Shown here: positions 1 to 8,539 of the stretch, in pieces | How the letters are laid out: each line of letters begins with the position of its first letter | Position numbering within the stretch: position 1 is the stretch's first letter | NCBI GenBank assembly: GCA_042408955.1 | Contig: JBHOQQ010000135.1 | Coordinates: 1 to 19,255, forward strand | From: CALGSZ01 sp042408955 | GTDB taxonomy: Bacteria; Chloroflexota; Chloroflexia; Thermomicrobiales; UBA6265 | Direction: 5' to 3' | DNA: 19,255 nucleotides | Made by a program: the position numbers and the translations under genes | The notes under the pieces: generated by a model | Told to the model about the DNA's origin: nothing | The model's input: only the letters and a program-made list of their open reading frames with translations | Databases searched by the model: none

Positions 1-1148
1 ACCGCGAGCCACATCCCGAGGCCGCGCACCTGCCCGACGATGGGCAAGGGCTCCAGCTCCTGCTTGAGCGCATCGAGGAAATACGCCCCGTTCTCCTTGG
101 TGCGCTGGATGAGGCCGTCTCGCTCCTTAATAGCAATCACCGTGTTAGCCGCTGCGGCAGCCCCTGCATGACCGCTGAACGTGTGGACATGGCGGAAGAT
201 GGGCAGCGCGTCAGCAATCTCTGGCCGGGTGATCACCGCGCCCATGGGCATATACCCGGCAGTCAGGGCCTTGGCCATCGTCATGATGTCGGGCTCTAAT
301 CCGTAATGCTGGATCGCGAACCATGCGCCCGTGCGGCCAAACCCGGTGATCACCTCGTCGTTGATCCAGAGCACGTCGTATTTGGTGCAGATTTCCCGAA
401 CGCGCTCAAGGTATCGCTTCGGCGGGATCTGCACCCCATTCGCCTGCATGACCGGCTCGGCGATGAACGCCGCAACATATTCTGGGCCTTCATGCTCGAT
501 CTGCCGCTCCAGGTACGTCGCGCAGAAGTCGGCGTACTCCTCGTCGTCCATCCCGAACGGATTCCGGTAGCAGCTCGGTCCTGGGATCAGCGAAAAACCC
601 GGGACACCGGGCTCCGAGATATGCCGCGTGCCGAGCCAATCGGTGGCGCTCAGCGCCCCCATCGTCGCGCCGTGGTAGGCATGCCAGCGCGAGATGATCT
701 TGAAGGCGCGTGGCTTGCGCCCTGCCGCGACGTGATATTGCCGCGCCAGCTTGATGGCCGCTTCGACCGCTTCGGAGCCGCCACTGACGAACAGCACCTT
801 CGACAGGCGTCCGGGTGCTAGCTCGGCCAGCTTGCTGGCAAGGCGGATGGCCGGCTCAGTAACGTTCGCAACCGTGCCGACGTAGTGCAACGTGCGAAGT
901 TGCTCAGATACCGCGCGAGCAATTTCCTCATTGCCGTAGCCCAGGGAATTCGCGCGCGTGTGGGAGCTCATCATATCGAGATAGGTCTTGCCATGAAGAT
1001 CGGTGAGCGTGATTCCCTCGCCTTTCACATAAATTGACGGGCCGAAATCCCGAATGTCTGCCTGGTGGATGAGCGGGAAGATGCAATGGGCATGCGCTGC
1101 TTCAATGAGCGATCTCGCGTCCGCGGTGTGCTGCGTTGTCGTGTCCAT
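1..1148 (-). CDS. Class-III PLP-dependent aminotransferase (C-terminal end cut by window edge)
   Basis: I translated the reverse strand from an ATG at 1148. It stays open for 382 codons to the window edge, so the last 60 or so residues are missing compared with the usual 430-460 aa of the family. The fold-type I, class-III signature is clear: VSGGSEAVEAAIKLAR for phosphate binding, WHAYHGAT, the Asp-containing NDEVITGFGRTG, and AKALTAGYMPMG holding the PLP lysine (K293, codon 270-272). The family transfers amino groups from omega-amino acids, polyamines or similar amines to a keto acid in the cytosol. The substrate cannot be read from sequence. The start is supported by AAAGGA six bases upstream. 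The heptad repeat island begins about 50 bp upstream, so it abuts or contains the promoter. A DAO-family amine oxidase lies at the other end of the window, but there is no evidence the two act together. Confidence 0.93.
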   Translation of the reverse strand, partial: MDTTTQHTADARSLIEAAHAHCIFPLIHQADIRDFGPSIYVKGEGITLTDLHGKTYLDMMSSHTRANSLGYGNEEIARAVSEQLRTLHYVGTVANVTEPAIRLASKLAELAPGRLSKVLFVSGGSEAVEAAIKLARQYHVAAGRKPRAFKIISRWHAYHGATMGALSATDWLGTRHISEPGVPGFSLIPGPSCYRNPFGMDDEEYADFCATYLERQIEHEGPEYVAAFIAEPVMQANGVQIPPKRYLERVREICTKYDVLWINDEVITGFGRTGAWFAIQHYGLEPDIMTMAKALTAGYMPMGAVITRPEIADALPIFRHVHTFSGHAGAAAAANTVIAIKERDGLIQRTKENGAYFLDALKQELEPLPIVGQVRGLGMWLA

Positions 1149-1202
1149 GACATGTCCTTTCTACGTGTTCAAACGAGCCAGCGAGGCGGGATCGTACGAG
1201 CT

Positions 1203-1244
1203 ATCAGCCATCAGCCGTCAGCCGTTAGGCGTCAGATGTCAGGC
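1203..1244. repeat. Left 7-bp tandem repeat array (about 6 units)
   Basis: Reading from 1203, successive 7-mers are ATCAGCC, ATCAGCC, GTCAGCC, GTTAGGC, GTCAGAT and GTCAGGC. They fit a loose consensus RTCAGNC. The array starts about 55 bp upstream of the aminotransferase start codon. Confidence 0.75.
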
Positions 1245-1251
1245 ATTGTAG

Positions 1252-1271
1252 GGGCGCGATATATCGCGCCC
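1252..1271. repeat. 20-bp perfect palindrome GGGCGCGATA/TATCGCGCCC
   Basis: The two 10-bp halves are exact reverse complements. The left half is part of the 13-mer that recurs inverted at 1589-1601. It could extrude as a cruciform or bind a dimeric protein. No function is shown. Confidence 0.8.
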
Positions 1272-1328
1272 AGCCATAGTGCAAAAGGACACAAGGTTGC
1301 AGATGCCCGGCGGGCGACGCCGCTCATC

Positions 1329-1350
1329 GCGCGGGTCTTGAGGCCCGCGC
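1329..1350. repeat. GC hairpin inside the repeat island (first)
   Basis: GCGCGGG (1329-1335) pairs with CCCGCGC (1344-1350) around an 8-nt loop containing TTGAG. A T-run does not follow, so this is not a typical intrinsic terminator. Confidence 0.6.
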
Positions 1351-1397
1351 TGACACGGCAAAGCCGCCTGAATCGTTCTCCGCACACTATGTCCAGT

Positions 1398-1415
1398 AGC
1401 CCCCTTGAGGGGGCT
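1398..1415. repeat. GC hairpin inside the repeat island (second)
   Basis: AGCCCCC (1398-1404) and GGGGGCT (1409-1415) form a perfect 7-bp stem with a TTGA loop. Confidence 0.65.
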
Positions 1416-1426
1416 TCGTACCTTGA

Positions 1427-1448
1427 GCGCGGGGCTCTAGCCCCGCGC
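1427..1448. repeat. GC hairpin inside the repeat island (third)
   Basis: GCGCGGGGCT (1427-1436) and AGCCCCGCGC (1439-1448) are perfect 10-bp complements separated by only CT. In practice this is an 8-bp or longer stem with a small loop. It is preceded by TTGA, as the other two island hairpins contain TTGAG. Confidence 0.65.
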
Positions 1449-1630
1449 GATGGGGGCTGAGCCGTGTCCCGAGCGGAGCGAGCGAGTGGGGACTTTCGCC
1501 CCGCGCTCACGGTCCGCGTGATGGTCGGCATCGCCCGCCAGGCGGCGGAAATCCGCGCGTCCCGGCGCCTAAGGCGTGGGTGAGATGCATCGCGCCCCTA
1601 CGGACTGATGGCGACCGGCTACCTGCTATC

Positions 1631-1705
1631 GGCTAACCCCTGACGGCTGACAGCTCACTGCTCGAAGCTCGTCGCTTCCCTGACCCCCGACCCCTGACTC
1701 CTGAC
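1631..1705. repeat. Right 7-bp tandem repeat array, inverted relative to the left array
   Basis: From 1631 the 7-mers are GGCTAAC, CCCTGAC, GGCTGAC and AGCTCAC, followed by degenerate units. From 1678 they resume in a shifted register as CCCTGAC, CCCCGAC, CCCTGAC and TCCTGAC. GGCTGAC is the exact complement of GTCAGCC in the left array. The array ends two bases before the SDR stop codon. Confidence 0.72.
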
Positions 1706-1707
1706 CC

Positions 1708-2502
1708 CTACATCAGTCCGCGGAAGGCGCCACCATCAACCTGGATCGTGGCGCCGGTGACATACGATGCGGCTGGCGAAGCCAGGAAGGCAACCACATT
1801 GGCAAATTCCTGCGGATCGCCGATGCGGCCCATGGGAATCGTTGCCGCATCTTCCGCGATGATCTCCTCCGGAGTCTTGCCCGTGTCCTGCGCCCGCTTG
1901 GCCGCCAGCGACCGGATGCGATCGGTCAGGATCGAGCCTGGGCAGACGTTGTTGACGCGAATCTGCTTCGGTGCAAGCTCGCCGGCGAGCGTCTTGGCGA
2001 ACCCGACGACGGCGGTGCGGGCGGTGTTCGAGAGCGCCAGCGTGGGGATGGGCTGCTTGACCGAAATCGAGACGATATTGGTGATGCTGCCGCCGCCGCG
2101 CGCTTCCAAATGGGGAACCGCGGCCAGCGAGAGTCGGATCGTGCTCATGAGATTGAGCTGAATCGCCTCCAGCCACGGCTCGTCCTGCGGGAAATCCAGC
2201 ACGCGCCCGGCCGGAGGACCTCCAGCATTGCAGACGACGATATCGAGCCCACCGCGCTGGGCGACCGTTTCCGCTACCAGGCGGCGAATATCATCGGGGT
2301 TGCGCATGTCGCCGACGATGGTAAGGGGAGCCTGTCCAGTCGCCCTGCGGATTTCCTCGGCGGTTGCGGCAACGGTTTCCGCGTTTCTCCCGTTGATGGT
2401 AACGAGAGCGCCTTCGCGGGCCAGCGTCATCGCCACTGCGCGTCCAAGTCCTTTGCTCGAAGCCGCCACGATCGCCACTTTCCCTGCCAATCCAAGATCC
2501 AC
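1708..2502 (-). CDS. SDR-family oxidoreductase with non-canonical catalytic site (FabG-like)
   Basis: A 264-aa Rossmann-fold short-chain dehydrogenase/reductase, close to the usual 250 aa. The cofactor motif is present as ASSKGLG (residues 14-20), along with CNAGG (91-95), the helix-4 Asn in LNLMS (N117), a Ser at 145, PG (188-189) near the cofactor and a normal C-terminal VDGG. The YxxxK catalytic pair is absent: the segment reads SNTAR, with Ser158 and Arg162 in the Tyr and Lys positions. This fits the FabG-like SDR subgroup known to lack a perfect tetrad, so true reductase activity is uncertain. The start is GTG, chosen because AGGAGG sits 8 nt upstream; the nearby ATG is out of frame. It is divergent from the mannosyltransferase gene and apparently single. 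Confidence 0.9.
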   Translation of the reverse strand: MDLGLAGKVAIVAASSKGLGRAVAMTLAREGALVTINGRNAETVAATAEEIRRATGQAPLTIVGDMRNPDDIRRLVAETVAQRGGLDIVVCNAGGPPAGRVLDFPQDEPWLEAIQLNLMSTIRLSLAAVPHLEARGGGSITNIVSISVKQPIPTLALSNTARTAVVGFAKTLAGELAPKQIRVNNVCPGSILTDRIRSLAAKRAQDTGKTPEEIIAEDAATIPMGRIGDPQEFANVVAFLASPAASYVTGATIQVDGGAFRGLM

Positions 2503-2693
2503 AGCACATCCCTCCTGTCACGGTGCTCCACGTTCGTCTGCTGCTGGCGAGCGTCGCACGATGCCCAAGCACGAGGCAGCCAGCATTCACAGCAGGGAGC
2601 ATTCTACGGGAGCAGCCTTGCCAACTCATCAGGCAGTGCGTTGAACGTGGGTGCGCTTTGCCATTGTGCGCCGCTAGCGCCTATCCTTCCCCC

Positions 2694-4037
2694 ATGGCTA
2701 TGCGATCGCGAGGCGCCAACCAAGAAACCATCCCCTTGCGAACGGGCGGCGCCCCGCTCTCGCGGCGTGCGGCCATGGACCGGCCGCTCGTCATGTCGGC
2801 CTTCGGCTTCCCGTTGCTTGTGGCCACGGTGCATTTCCTGCTGGTGCAGGTGGCTGCCAGCTCGGCCTATCGCTTTGGCACGCCGACCTCGCCATCCGGC
2901 CCGCAGCGCTACACACCCAATACGCTCCACGGCCTGGCCGACTTGCTCGTTGGCCCACTGCGGATGTGGGATGGGTTGTGGTACACGATGATCGCCGAGC
3001 AGGGCTATGGCGATTGGTCGCCGAAGGCGGCGTTCTGGCCGCTCTTCCCATGGACGATGCGCGGCTTGAGCAGCCTAACCGGGCTGGCGCCCGAGGTGGC
3101 CGGCTACCTTATCGCCAATGTCTGCTTCGTCGTGGCGCTCATGTTCCTCTACCGGCTGGTCGCGCTCGACTTTGATGAAGGGATGGCGCGGCGGACGTTG
3201 TGGGCCATCGCCTTGTTCCCAACCGCGTTGTTCTTCTCCGCGGTCTATACCGAATCGCCGTTCCTGATGCTGTCGGTTGGGGCGTTGCTGGCGGCGCGGT
3301 TGCGGCATTGGTGGCTGGCTGGTCTGTTGGGGGCGCTGGCGGCGCTGACGCGCTCCTACGGCGTCTTCCTGGTGCTGCCGTTTGCCGTGCTGTTCTTGCA
3401 GCAGTATGGACTGTATGTCCGTGACCTTATCCCGCGTGGTGCGGCGGTTGCGATGCCCGCCCTCGGCCCTATCGCCTTCGGCTCACATCTCGAGCGTGTC
3501 CAGGGAAGCTGGCGGGCGTTCATTGATGTCCAAAATCAATGGAACCGGACGTCGGCCCTGCCTTGGGAGACGTTTCGCTGCGCCATCGAAGGGTGCACGC
3601 TCCGGCTCACCCAATATGGTCAGACGCGGGACTGGCTGGTCGAAGGCGCGGATTGGGGCTGGCTTCGCGCGTTGCTCGATGCCCCTTCATGGTCACTCAT
3701 CGTGAGCGAATCCTGGCGGAAATGGGTCGCCGACAGCGACACGCTGGAGCTGGTCTGCACGGTCCTGTTTGTCGTCCTGGCCATCATTGGGCTCAAAGTC
3801 TTGCCGCTCTATCAGAGCGTTTGGCTGATTCCGGGTCTGGTGATCCCGATCTTGCAGCCATCAACGGTGCATCCACTGATGAGCATGCCGCGCTTCGGGC
3901 TGACGCTCTTCCCGATCTTTGTGGTGCTGGCCTGGCTCTTCCGCCCGCGTCTCCTGAGCGTGCCGGTAGCGGTCATCTCAGCCGCGTTGCTTGTCCTGCT
4001 CACCGTCCAATTCGCCAACTGGTACTGGGTGTCGTGA
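2694..4037 (+). CDS. PIG-V-like GT-C membrane mannosyltransferase
   Basis: A protein of about 447 aa with many hydrophobic segments, including residues 34-57, 135-158, 170-200, 207-237, 353-388 and 402-441. It shows the pattern of the PIG-V/Gpi18-related glycosyltransferases: the WD motif in MWDGLWYTMIAEQGY (91-105), FWPLFP (114-119), YTESPF (185-190), LTRSYG (218-223) and MSMPRFGLTLFP near the C terminus. Such enzymes use a lipid-linked sugar donor and glycosylate an acceptor outside the membrane. The acceptor here is unknown. The frame is open back to 2523, but the extra 57 residues look non-coding. ATG 2694 is my choice and ATG 2775 is possible; neither has a good Shine-Dalgarno sequence. 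It ends 14 bp from the convergent gene at 4052. Confidence 0.85.
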   Translation: MAMRSRGANQETIPLRTGGAPLSRRAAMDRPLVMSAFGFPLLVATVHFLLVQVAASSAYRFGTPTSPSGPQRYTPNTLHGLADLLVGPLRMWDGLWYTMIAEQGYGDWSPKAAFWPLFPWTMRGLSSLTGLAPEVAGYLIANVCFVVALMFLYRLVALDFDEGMARRTLWAIALFPTALFFSAVYTESPFLMLSVGALLAARLRHWWLAGLLGALAALTRSYGVFLVLPFAVLFLQQYGLYVRDLIPRGAAVAMPALGPIAFGSHLERVQGSWRAFIDVQNQWNRTSALPWETFRCAIEGCTLRLTQYGQTRDWLVEGADWGWLRALLDAPSWSLIVSESWRKWVADSDTLELVCTVLFVVLAIIGLKVLPLYQSVWLIPGLVIPILQPSTVHPLMSMPRFGLTLFPIFVVLAWLFRPRLLSVPVAVISAALLVLLTVQFANWYWVS

Positions 4038-4051
4038 CGCGGGCGCGCGCC

Positions 4052-4303
4052 TCAAGCGGCTGCGAGCTCGGCAGCCGGCTCGTCCTCAACCCCCACGTAA
4101 AAGGTGTGGCGAGGGATGAACGTGACGCCCTTGACCGGAAGGTCGGGCGCCTTGGTGTCGGCGGCAAGCTCACTGGCATCAGCGACGCTGGTAAGGCACG
4201 TCGCTGGAGCGGCGCCGAATTTCTCAATGTATCGCTCGATTGCATCGCGCAGCTTCTCGCGCGCGGGGCGCTTCTTATCGGGGTCGTACCATCCAAGAAA
4301 CAT
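4052..4303 (-). CDS. Small conserved-looking unknown protein under a putative LexA promoter
   Basis: An 83-aa soluble protein that I cannot assign to a named family. It starts MFLGWYDPDKKRP, continues with a charged amphipathic helix (about residues 14-30, EKLRDAIERYIEKFG), and ends with a possible beta segment (GVTFIPRHTFYVGVEDE) and an Ala-rich tail. There is no signal peptide or membrane segment, so it does not resemble the membrane SOS division inhibitors YneA or DivS. Coding is well supported by AGGAGGG (4308-4314 complement) 4 nt before the ATG and by a strong promoter upstream. That promoter carries a perfect CGAAC-N4-GTTCG box, suggesting induction by DNA damage. It is divergent from the division cluster. 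Confidence 0.82.
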   Translation of the reverse strand: MFLGWYDPDKKRPAREKLRDAIERYIEKFGAAPATCLTSVADASELAADTKAPDLPVKGVTFIPRHTFYVGVEDEPAAELAAA

Positions 4304-4345
4304 CGTTCCCTCCTCAGCGTCATGCTTGGGTCATGACGCTGGTTC

Positions 4346-4374
4346 ATGATAACCGAACATTTGTTCGTATTCAA
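4346..4374 (-). promoter_or_regulatory. Sigma-70-type promoter of the 83-aa gene
   Basis: On the minus strand TTGAAT (4369-4374) and TATCAT (4346-4351) are separated by exactly 17 bp. Expected transcription starts near 4339, giving a leader of about 36 nt that contains the Shine-Dalgarno sequence. Confidence 0.72.
4354..4367. promoter_or_regulatory. Perfect LexA (SOS) box of Gram-positive type, CGAAC-ATTT-GTTCG
   Basis: A 5-4-5 perfect palindrome matching the established Bacillus/actinobacterial LexA consensus CGAAC-N4-GTTCG. It sits entirely inside the 17-bp promoter spacer, where a bound repressor would block RNA polymerase. It is about 200 bp upstream of mraZ in the other direction, beyond that gene's promoter, so it most likely serves the 83-aa gene. 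Confidence 0.75.
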
Positions 4375-4430
4375 GGGTGTGAGGGCAAAACACTCTGTAC
4401 GTATGCACGAAGTGACCGGTGGGATGGGGG

Positions 4431-4459
4431 TGGACAGCGCGGGCGAAACAGCGTATGCT
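4431..4459 (+). promoter_or_regulatory. Promoter of the dcw operon (mraZ promoter)
   Basis: TGGACA (4431-4436) and TATGCT (4454-4459) are separated by 17 bp. The predicted start near 4466 falls inside the GTGG array, consistent with repression of this promoter by MraZ. Confidence 0.6.
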
Positions 4460-4505
4460 GTGGATAACGGTGGGGAGAAGTGGGGATAAGTGGCCCCCCA
4501 TGTGG
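4460..4505 (+). promoter_or_regulatory. MraZ operator: GTGG repeats phased at 10 bp
   Basis: GTGG begins at 4460, 4470, 4480 and 4490, exactly one helical turn apart, with a fifth copy at 4502. The two central units are GTGGGGAGAA and GTGGGGATAA. MraZ proteins are known to bind G-rich direct repeats (TGGG-type units about 10 bp apart) upstream of their own dcw operon. Position over the predicted transcription start supports autoregulation. Confidence 0.78.
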
Positions 4506-4569
4506 ATAACACCTCTCCCGCCTCGTGGCTGGTCGTTTCCCCGCGCCGCCCCGAAGGGTGCCGGATCGG

Positions 4570-4998
4570 ATGTTTCTCGGGCGCTATGCCCATACGCTCG
4601 ACGCGAAAGGGCGGCTGGCGATTCCGGCGCGGTTCCGAGAGGAGCTCGCGGGAGGCGTCGTCTTGACCCGAGGCATTGATCGTTGTCTGGCGCTCTACCC
4701 CTTGTCGTCATGGATTCCACTCGCGGAAAAGGTCAACGCTCTGCCGATCACCGATCCAGACGCGCGCGCGTTTCGGCGGATGGTGTTTGCGGAGGCGGTC
4801 AATCTCGAACTCGATGGCCAGGGACGCATTTTGGTGCCGCCCGAGCTGCGTCAGTACGCCGAGCTCGAGCGCGAGGCCTATGTCGTTGGCGTGCACTCCT
4901 CGATAGAGATTTGGAATCCCGCTCGCTGGCAGGAGCAATTGGCCGCGATCGACGAAGGAGGAGTCGCCATCGCCCAGCGGCTGGCCAGTCTCCTCTAG
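4570..4998 (+). CDS. mraZ: Transcriptional regulator MraZ
   Basis: A 142-aa protein, the usual MraZ length, with two AbrB-like half-domains. Each carries the DxxGR DNA-contact loop: DAKGR (11-15) and DGQGR (82-86), followed by LAIPARFR and ILVPPELR. MraZ forms a ring-shaped oligomer that binds direct repeats and controls the dcw operon. The start at 4570 gives the family N terminus MFLGRYAHTLDAKGR; an in-frame GTG at 4525 would add 15 unrelated residues. The Shine-Dalgarno sequence is weak (GAAGGG, 11 nt upstream). It is first in the cluster, 2 nt before rsmH, and directly behind the phased GTGG array. Confidence 0.97.
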   Translation: MFLGRYAHTLDAKGRLAIPARFREELAGGVVLTRGIDRCLALYPLSSWIPLAEKVNALPITDPDARAFRRMVFAEAVNLELDGQGRILVPPELRQYAELEREAYVVGVHSSIEIWNPARWQEQLAAIDEGGVAIAQRLASLL

Positions 4999-5000
4999 CG

Positions 5001-6014
5001 ATGAGCACCGACCTCTCTGAACAGGCTGAGCAACCGGCAGACGTCGTGCACCGGCCGGTGTTGCTGCGGGAAGGTATTGAGGCACTGCGGCCGCGGCCCG
5101 GTGGCCGGTATCTCGATGGAACCTTCGGGGGCGGTGGGCATGCCCTGGCAATCCTGGAGGCGAGCGAACCGGATGGCGTGGTGCTGGCCCTCGATGCCGA
5201 CCCTGAGGCCATTGCCCGAGGGCGCCGGCTTGCTGTCGAGCATGGGCTGACCCGGCGGCTGCGGCTCGTCCAGGCAAATTTCGCCCAACTGGCCGACATC
5301 GCCCGGTCCGAGCAGATGACGCCGCTGGATGGCATCCTGCTCGACCTTGGGTTGTCCTCGTTTCAGCTTGCTTCCCCGGAGCGCGGGTTCGCCTTTCGGC
5401 TGGAAGGCCCGCTCGATATGCGCTTTGATCCCACGCGGGGAGTCCCGGCGGCGGCCCTGGTGAATTCCTTGCCGCAGGACGAATTGGCAGCGCTTCTCTG
5501 GCGCTTTGGTGAGGAACCGCAGGCGCGCCGGATCGCGGCGGCGATCGCGCGGGAGCGGCTGCGTGAGCCAATCACCACGACCACGCGACTTGCCGAAATT
5601 GTCAGCAAGGCGGCCGGGCGACAGCGGAGCCGGGATATTCACCCGGCCACACGGACCTTTCAGGCCCTACGGATTGCAACGAACGCTGAGCTGATCGTGC
5701 TCGAGCAGGCCCTAGAGGGAGCGCTGACGGTGTTGGCCCCAGGTGGCCGCTTGGCAGTCATCAGCTTTCATTCCCTTGAAGACCGGATTGTCAAGCGATT
5801 CATTCAACGCGAAAGCGCAAGGTGCATTTGCCCGCCGGAGCACCCTGTGTGCACGTGCAACCACGTGCCGCGTCTGCTGCCTGTCGGCAAAGCCATTCGG
5901 CCCAGAGCAGATGAGATCGCGGTCAATCCGCGTAGCCGGAGCGCGGTGCTGCGGGTAGCCGAGCGGCTCCCAAGCGAGGAGGCAGGGCCAGCACGGCAAA
6001 GGAGCGCACGATGA
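5001..6014 (+). CDS. rsmH: 16S rRNA (cytosine-1402 N4) methyltransferase RsmH
   Basis: A 337-aa SAM-dependent enzyme (MraW) that methylates N4 of C1402 in 16S rRNA at the ribosomal P site. Visible motifs are VHRPVLL near the N terminus, the SAM-binding YLDGTFGGGGHA (37-48), DLGLSSFQL (115-123), GPLDMRFD (136-143), HPATRTFQALRI (214-225) and ISFHSLEDRIVK (254-265). The cysteine cluster C275, C277, C284 and C286 is typical of the family. The frame is open upstream into mraZ, but ATG 5001 gives the expected N terminus. The stop overlaps the murF start by ATGA (6011-6014), so the two are probably translationally coupled. ftsL and ftsI, which usually follow, are absent. Confidence 0.97.
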   Translation: MSTDLSEQAEQPADVVHRPVLLREGIEALRPRPGGRYLDGTFGGGGHALAILEASEPDGVVLALDADPEAIARGRRLAVEHGLTRRLRLVQANFAQLADIARSEQMTPLDGILLDLGLSSFQLASPERGFAFRLEGPLDMRFDPTRGVPAAALVNSLPQDELAALLWRFGEEPQARRIAAAIARERLREPITTTTRLAEIVSKAAGRQRSRDIHPATRTFQALRIATNAELIVLEQALEGALTVLAPGGRLAVISFHSLEDRIVKRFIQRESARCICPPEHPVCTCNHVPRLLPVGKAIRPRADEIAVNPRSRSAVLRVAERLPSEEAGPARQRSAR

Positions 6015-7443
6015 GACCACCGATTCCCTTATCCGAGGTCCTGCAAGCGACAAGCGGGACCGTGCACGGCGAGCTTTCGCCCGAGACGTCGTTCCGCTGG
6101 ATCGAGCGTAACTCGAAGGCCATTCAACCGGGTGATCTGTTCATCGCTATTCGGGGCGAGCGGTTCGACGGGCATGATTTCGTCGACGAGGCAGCGAGCC
6201 GTGGCGCGGCGGCAGCGCTCGTGCGGCGCGATTGGGCTGCGCCCCGGACAGCTTTCCCTTTGCCAGTCATCACCGTGGACGAGCCGGTGGCCGCGTTGCA
6301 GCGGCTGGCGGCATCTCGGCGCGAGCGGCTCAATCTGACCGTCGTCGGCATTACGGGCAGCGTTGGCAAGACGAGCACCAAAGAGATCGTCGCCGCGGTG
6401 CTCGGGCAGCGGTATTCGACGTACCGAAGCCCGGGCAACATGAACAGCGAGATTGGTCTGCCTCTGTCCATGTTGGAGATCGAGCCGGGCACCGAGATGG
6501 CAGTGCTGGAGATGGGTGGCGCCTATGCCTTTGGGGAATTGGCATTGCTCGCGCGCATCGCCCGCCCGCGCATCGGCGTCGTTACGAATGTGTTTCCGGT
6601 GCACCTTGAGCGGATGGGGAGCATCGAGGCGATTGCCGAAACCAAGGCTGAGCTGGTGGATTCACTCCCCGCGGATGGCGTGGCCGTGCTCAACGGCGAT
6701 GACGAGCGGGTGCTGGCCATGGCACCGCGTTGCCGTGGACGGGTGGTGACCTTCGGGCTTGGGGCACGGAACGAGGTGCGAGCCGACCGCGTCGAAACCC
6801 ACGGGCTGGATGGCACGTCCTTCCGCCTCCATCTGGACAATGATGTGTTTCATGTGAAGGTGCCGCTCATCGGCGGGCATGCGGTTCAACTCGCGCTCGC
6901 TGGATTTGCCGTCGGGCATGTCCTCGGCTTGCACATCTCGGAGATGCTGCCAGGCTTATCCGATCCGCGTGTTCAGGTCCGGCTGCTGGTCGTTCCGGGG
7001 CCGAATGGATCGCGGCTGATTGACGACACCTACAACGCCAGCACACCGTCGGTGCTGTCCGCGCTCGGACTCCTCCACGAGCTGCGCCCGAAGCGAGCCG
7101 TTGCCGTCCTCGGTGATATGCGTGAGCTTGGCGAAGTGACCGAGCGCGAACATCGCATCGTGGGGCGGCGCGTGGCAGAAGTGGCCGACGTGCTGATCAC
7201 GTATGGAGAGCTAGCGCGCATCATTGCCGACGAGGCACGGGAGACGGCAGCCGTCGACGGGCGTCCGCTTGCCGTGACATCATTCGGTCTCGATCAGCGT
7301 GAGGAGTTGATCGCGCATCTCCGGCGCGAATTGCGGGAGGGAGACACGGTCCTCCTGAAGGGCTCACGCGGGCTGCAGATGGAGGACTTCGTGGTGGCTC
7401 TGCGGGAAAATGCGGACGCTGGCGCTAGCGCCAGCCAGGGTTC

Positions 7444-7447
<4 letters not shown>
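6011..7447 (+). CDS. murF: UDP-MurNAc-tripeptide--D-alanyl-D-alanine ligase MurF
   Basis: A 478-aa Mur ligase that adds D-Ala-D-Ala to UDP-MurNAc-tripeptide in the cytoplasm. It has the N-terminal UDP-binding domain (GDLFIAIRGERFDGHDF, 41-57), the ATP P-loop GITGSVGKTSTKE (113-125), GNMNSEIGLP (142-151), the carbamylated lysine in AETKAEL (K212), MurF-type DDTYNAS (338-344) and C-terminal LKGSRGLQME. The MurE-type DNPR motif for diaminopimelate is absent, so this is MurF. The usual HNxxNALAA segment reads HAVQLALAG (290-298), a local deviation. It overlaps rsmH upstream and mraY downstream by ATGA. murE is not in the window although it normally sits just before murF. Confidence 0.95.
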
Positions 7448-8505
<1,058 letters not shown>

Positions 8506-8539
8506 GCCGGGCGCTGATACGAGTCTGACGACGAGCCGC

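Larger units (their letters stand above)
1196..1705. repeat. Gene-free composite repeat island bounded by inverted heptad arrays
   Basis: This 510-bp stretch between the aminotransferase start and the SDR stop has no credible gene; its open frames are GC-driven. The outer parts are 7-bp tandem repeats of the type GTCAGCC on the left and its complement GGCTGAC/CCCTGAC on the right. Inside is an inverted 13-mer, GTAGGGGCGCGAT (1248-1260) and ATCGCGCCCCTAC (1589-1601). Between these lie a 20-bp perfect palindrome and at least three GC-rich hairpins. The overall inverted symmetry resembles a MITE or a REP/BIME-type element. No target-site duplication or transposase is visible, so the mobile nature is inference. 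Confidence 0.7.

Noticed and set aside
1232..1531. 99-aa minus-strand open frame in the repeat island
   Set aside because: It runs through palindromes and hairpins, is Arg/Ala-rich as expected from GC bias, and has no ribosome site.
2523..2693. N-terminal 57 residues of the mannosyltransferase frame
   Set aside because: They lie just after the divergent SDR start, show no membrane or family features and have no Shine-Dalgarno sequence.
4303..4581. Both divergent proteins begin MFLG (83-aa protein and MraZ), suggesting a duplicated or inverted start region
   Set aside because: The similarity stops after four residues and upstream DNA does not match, so it is coincidence.
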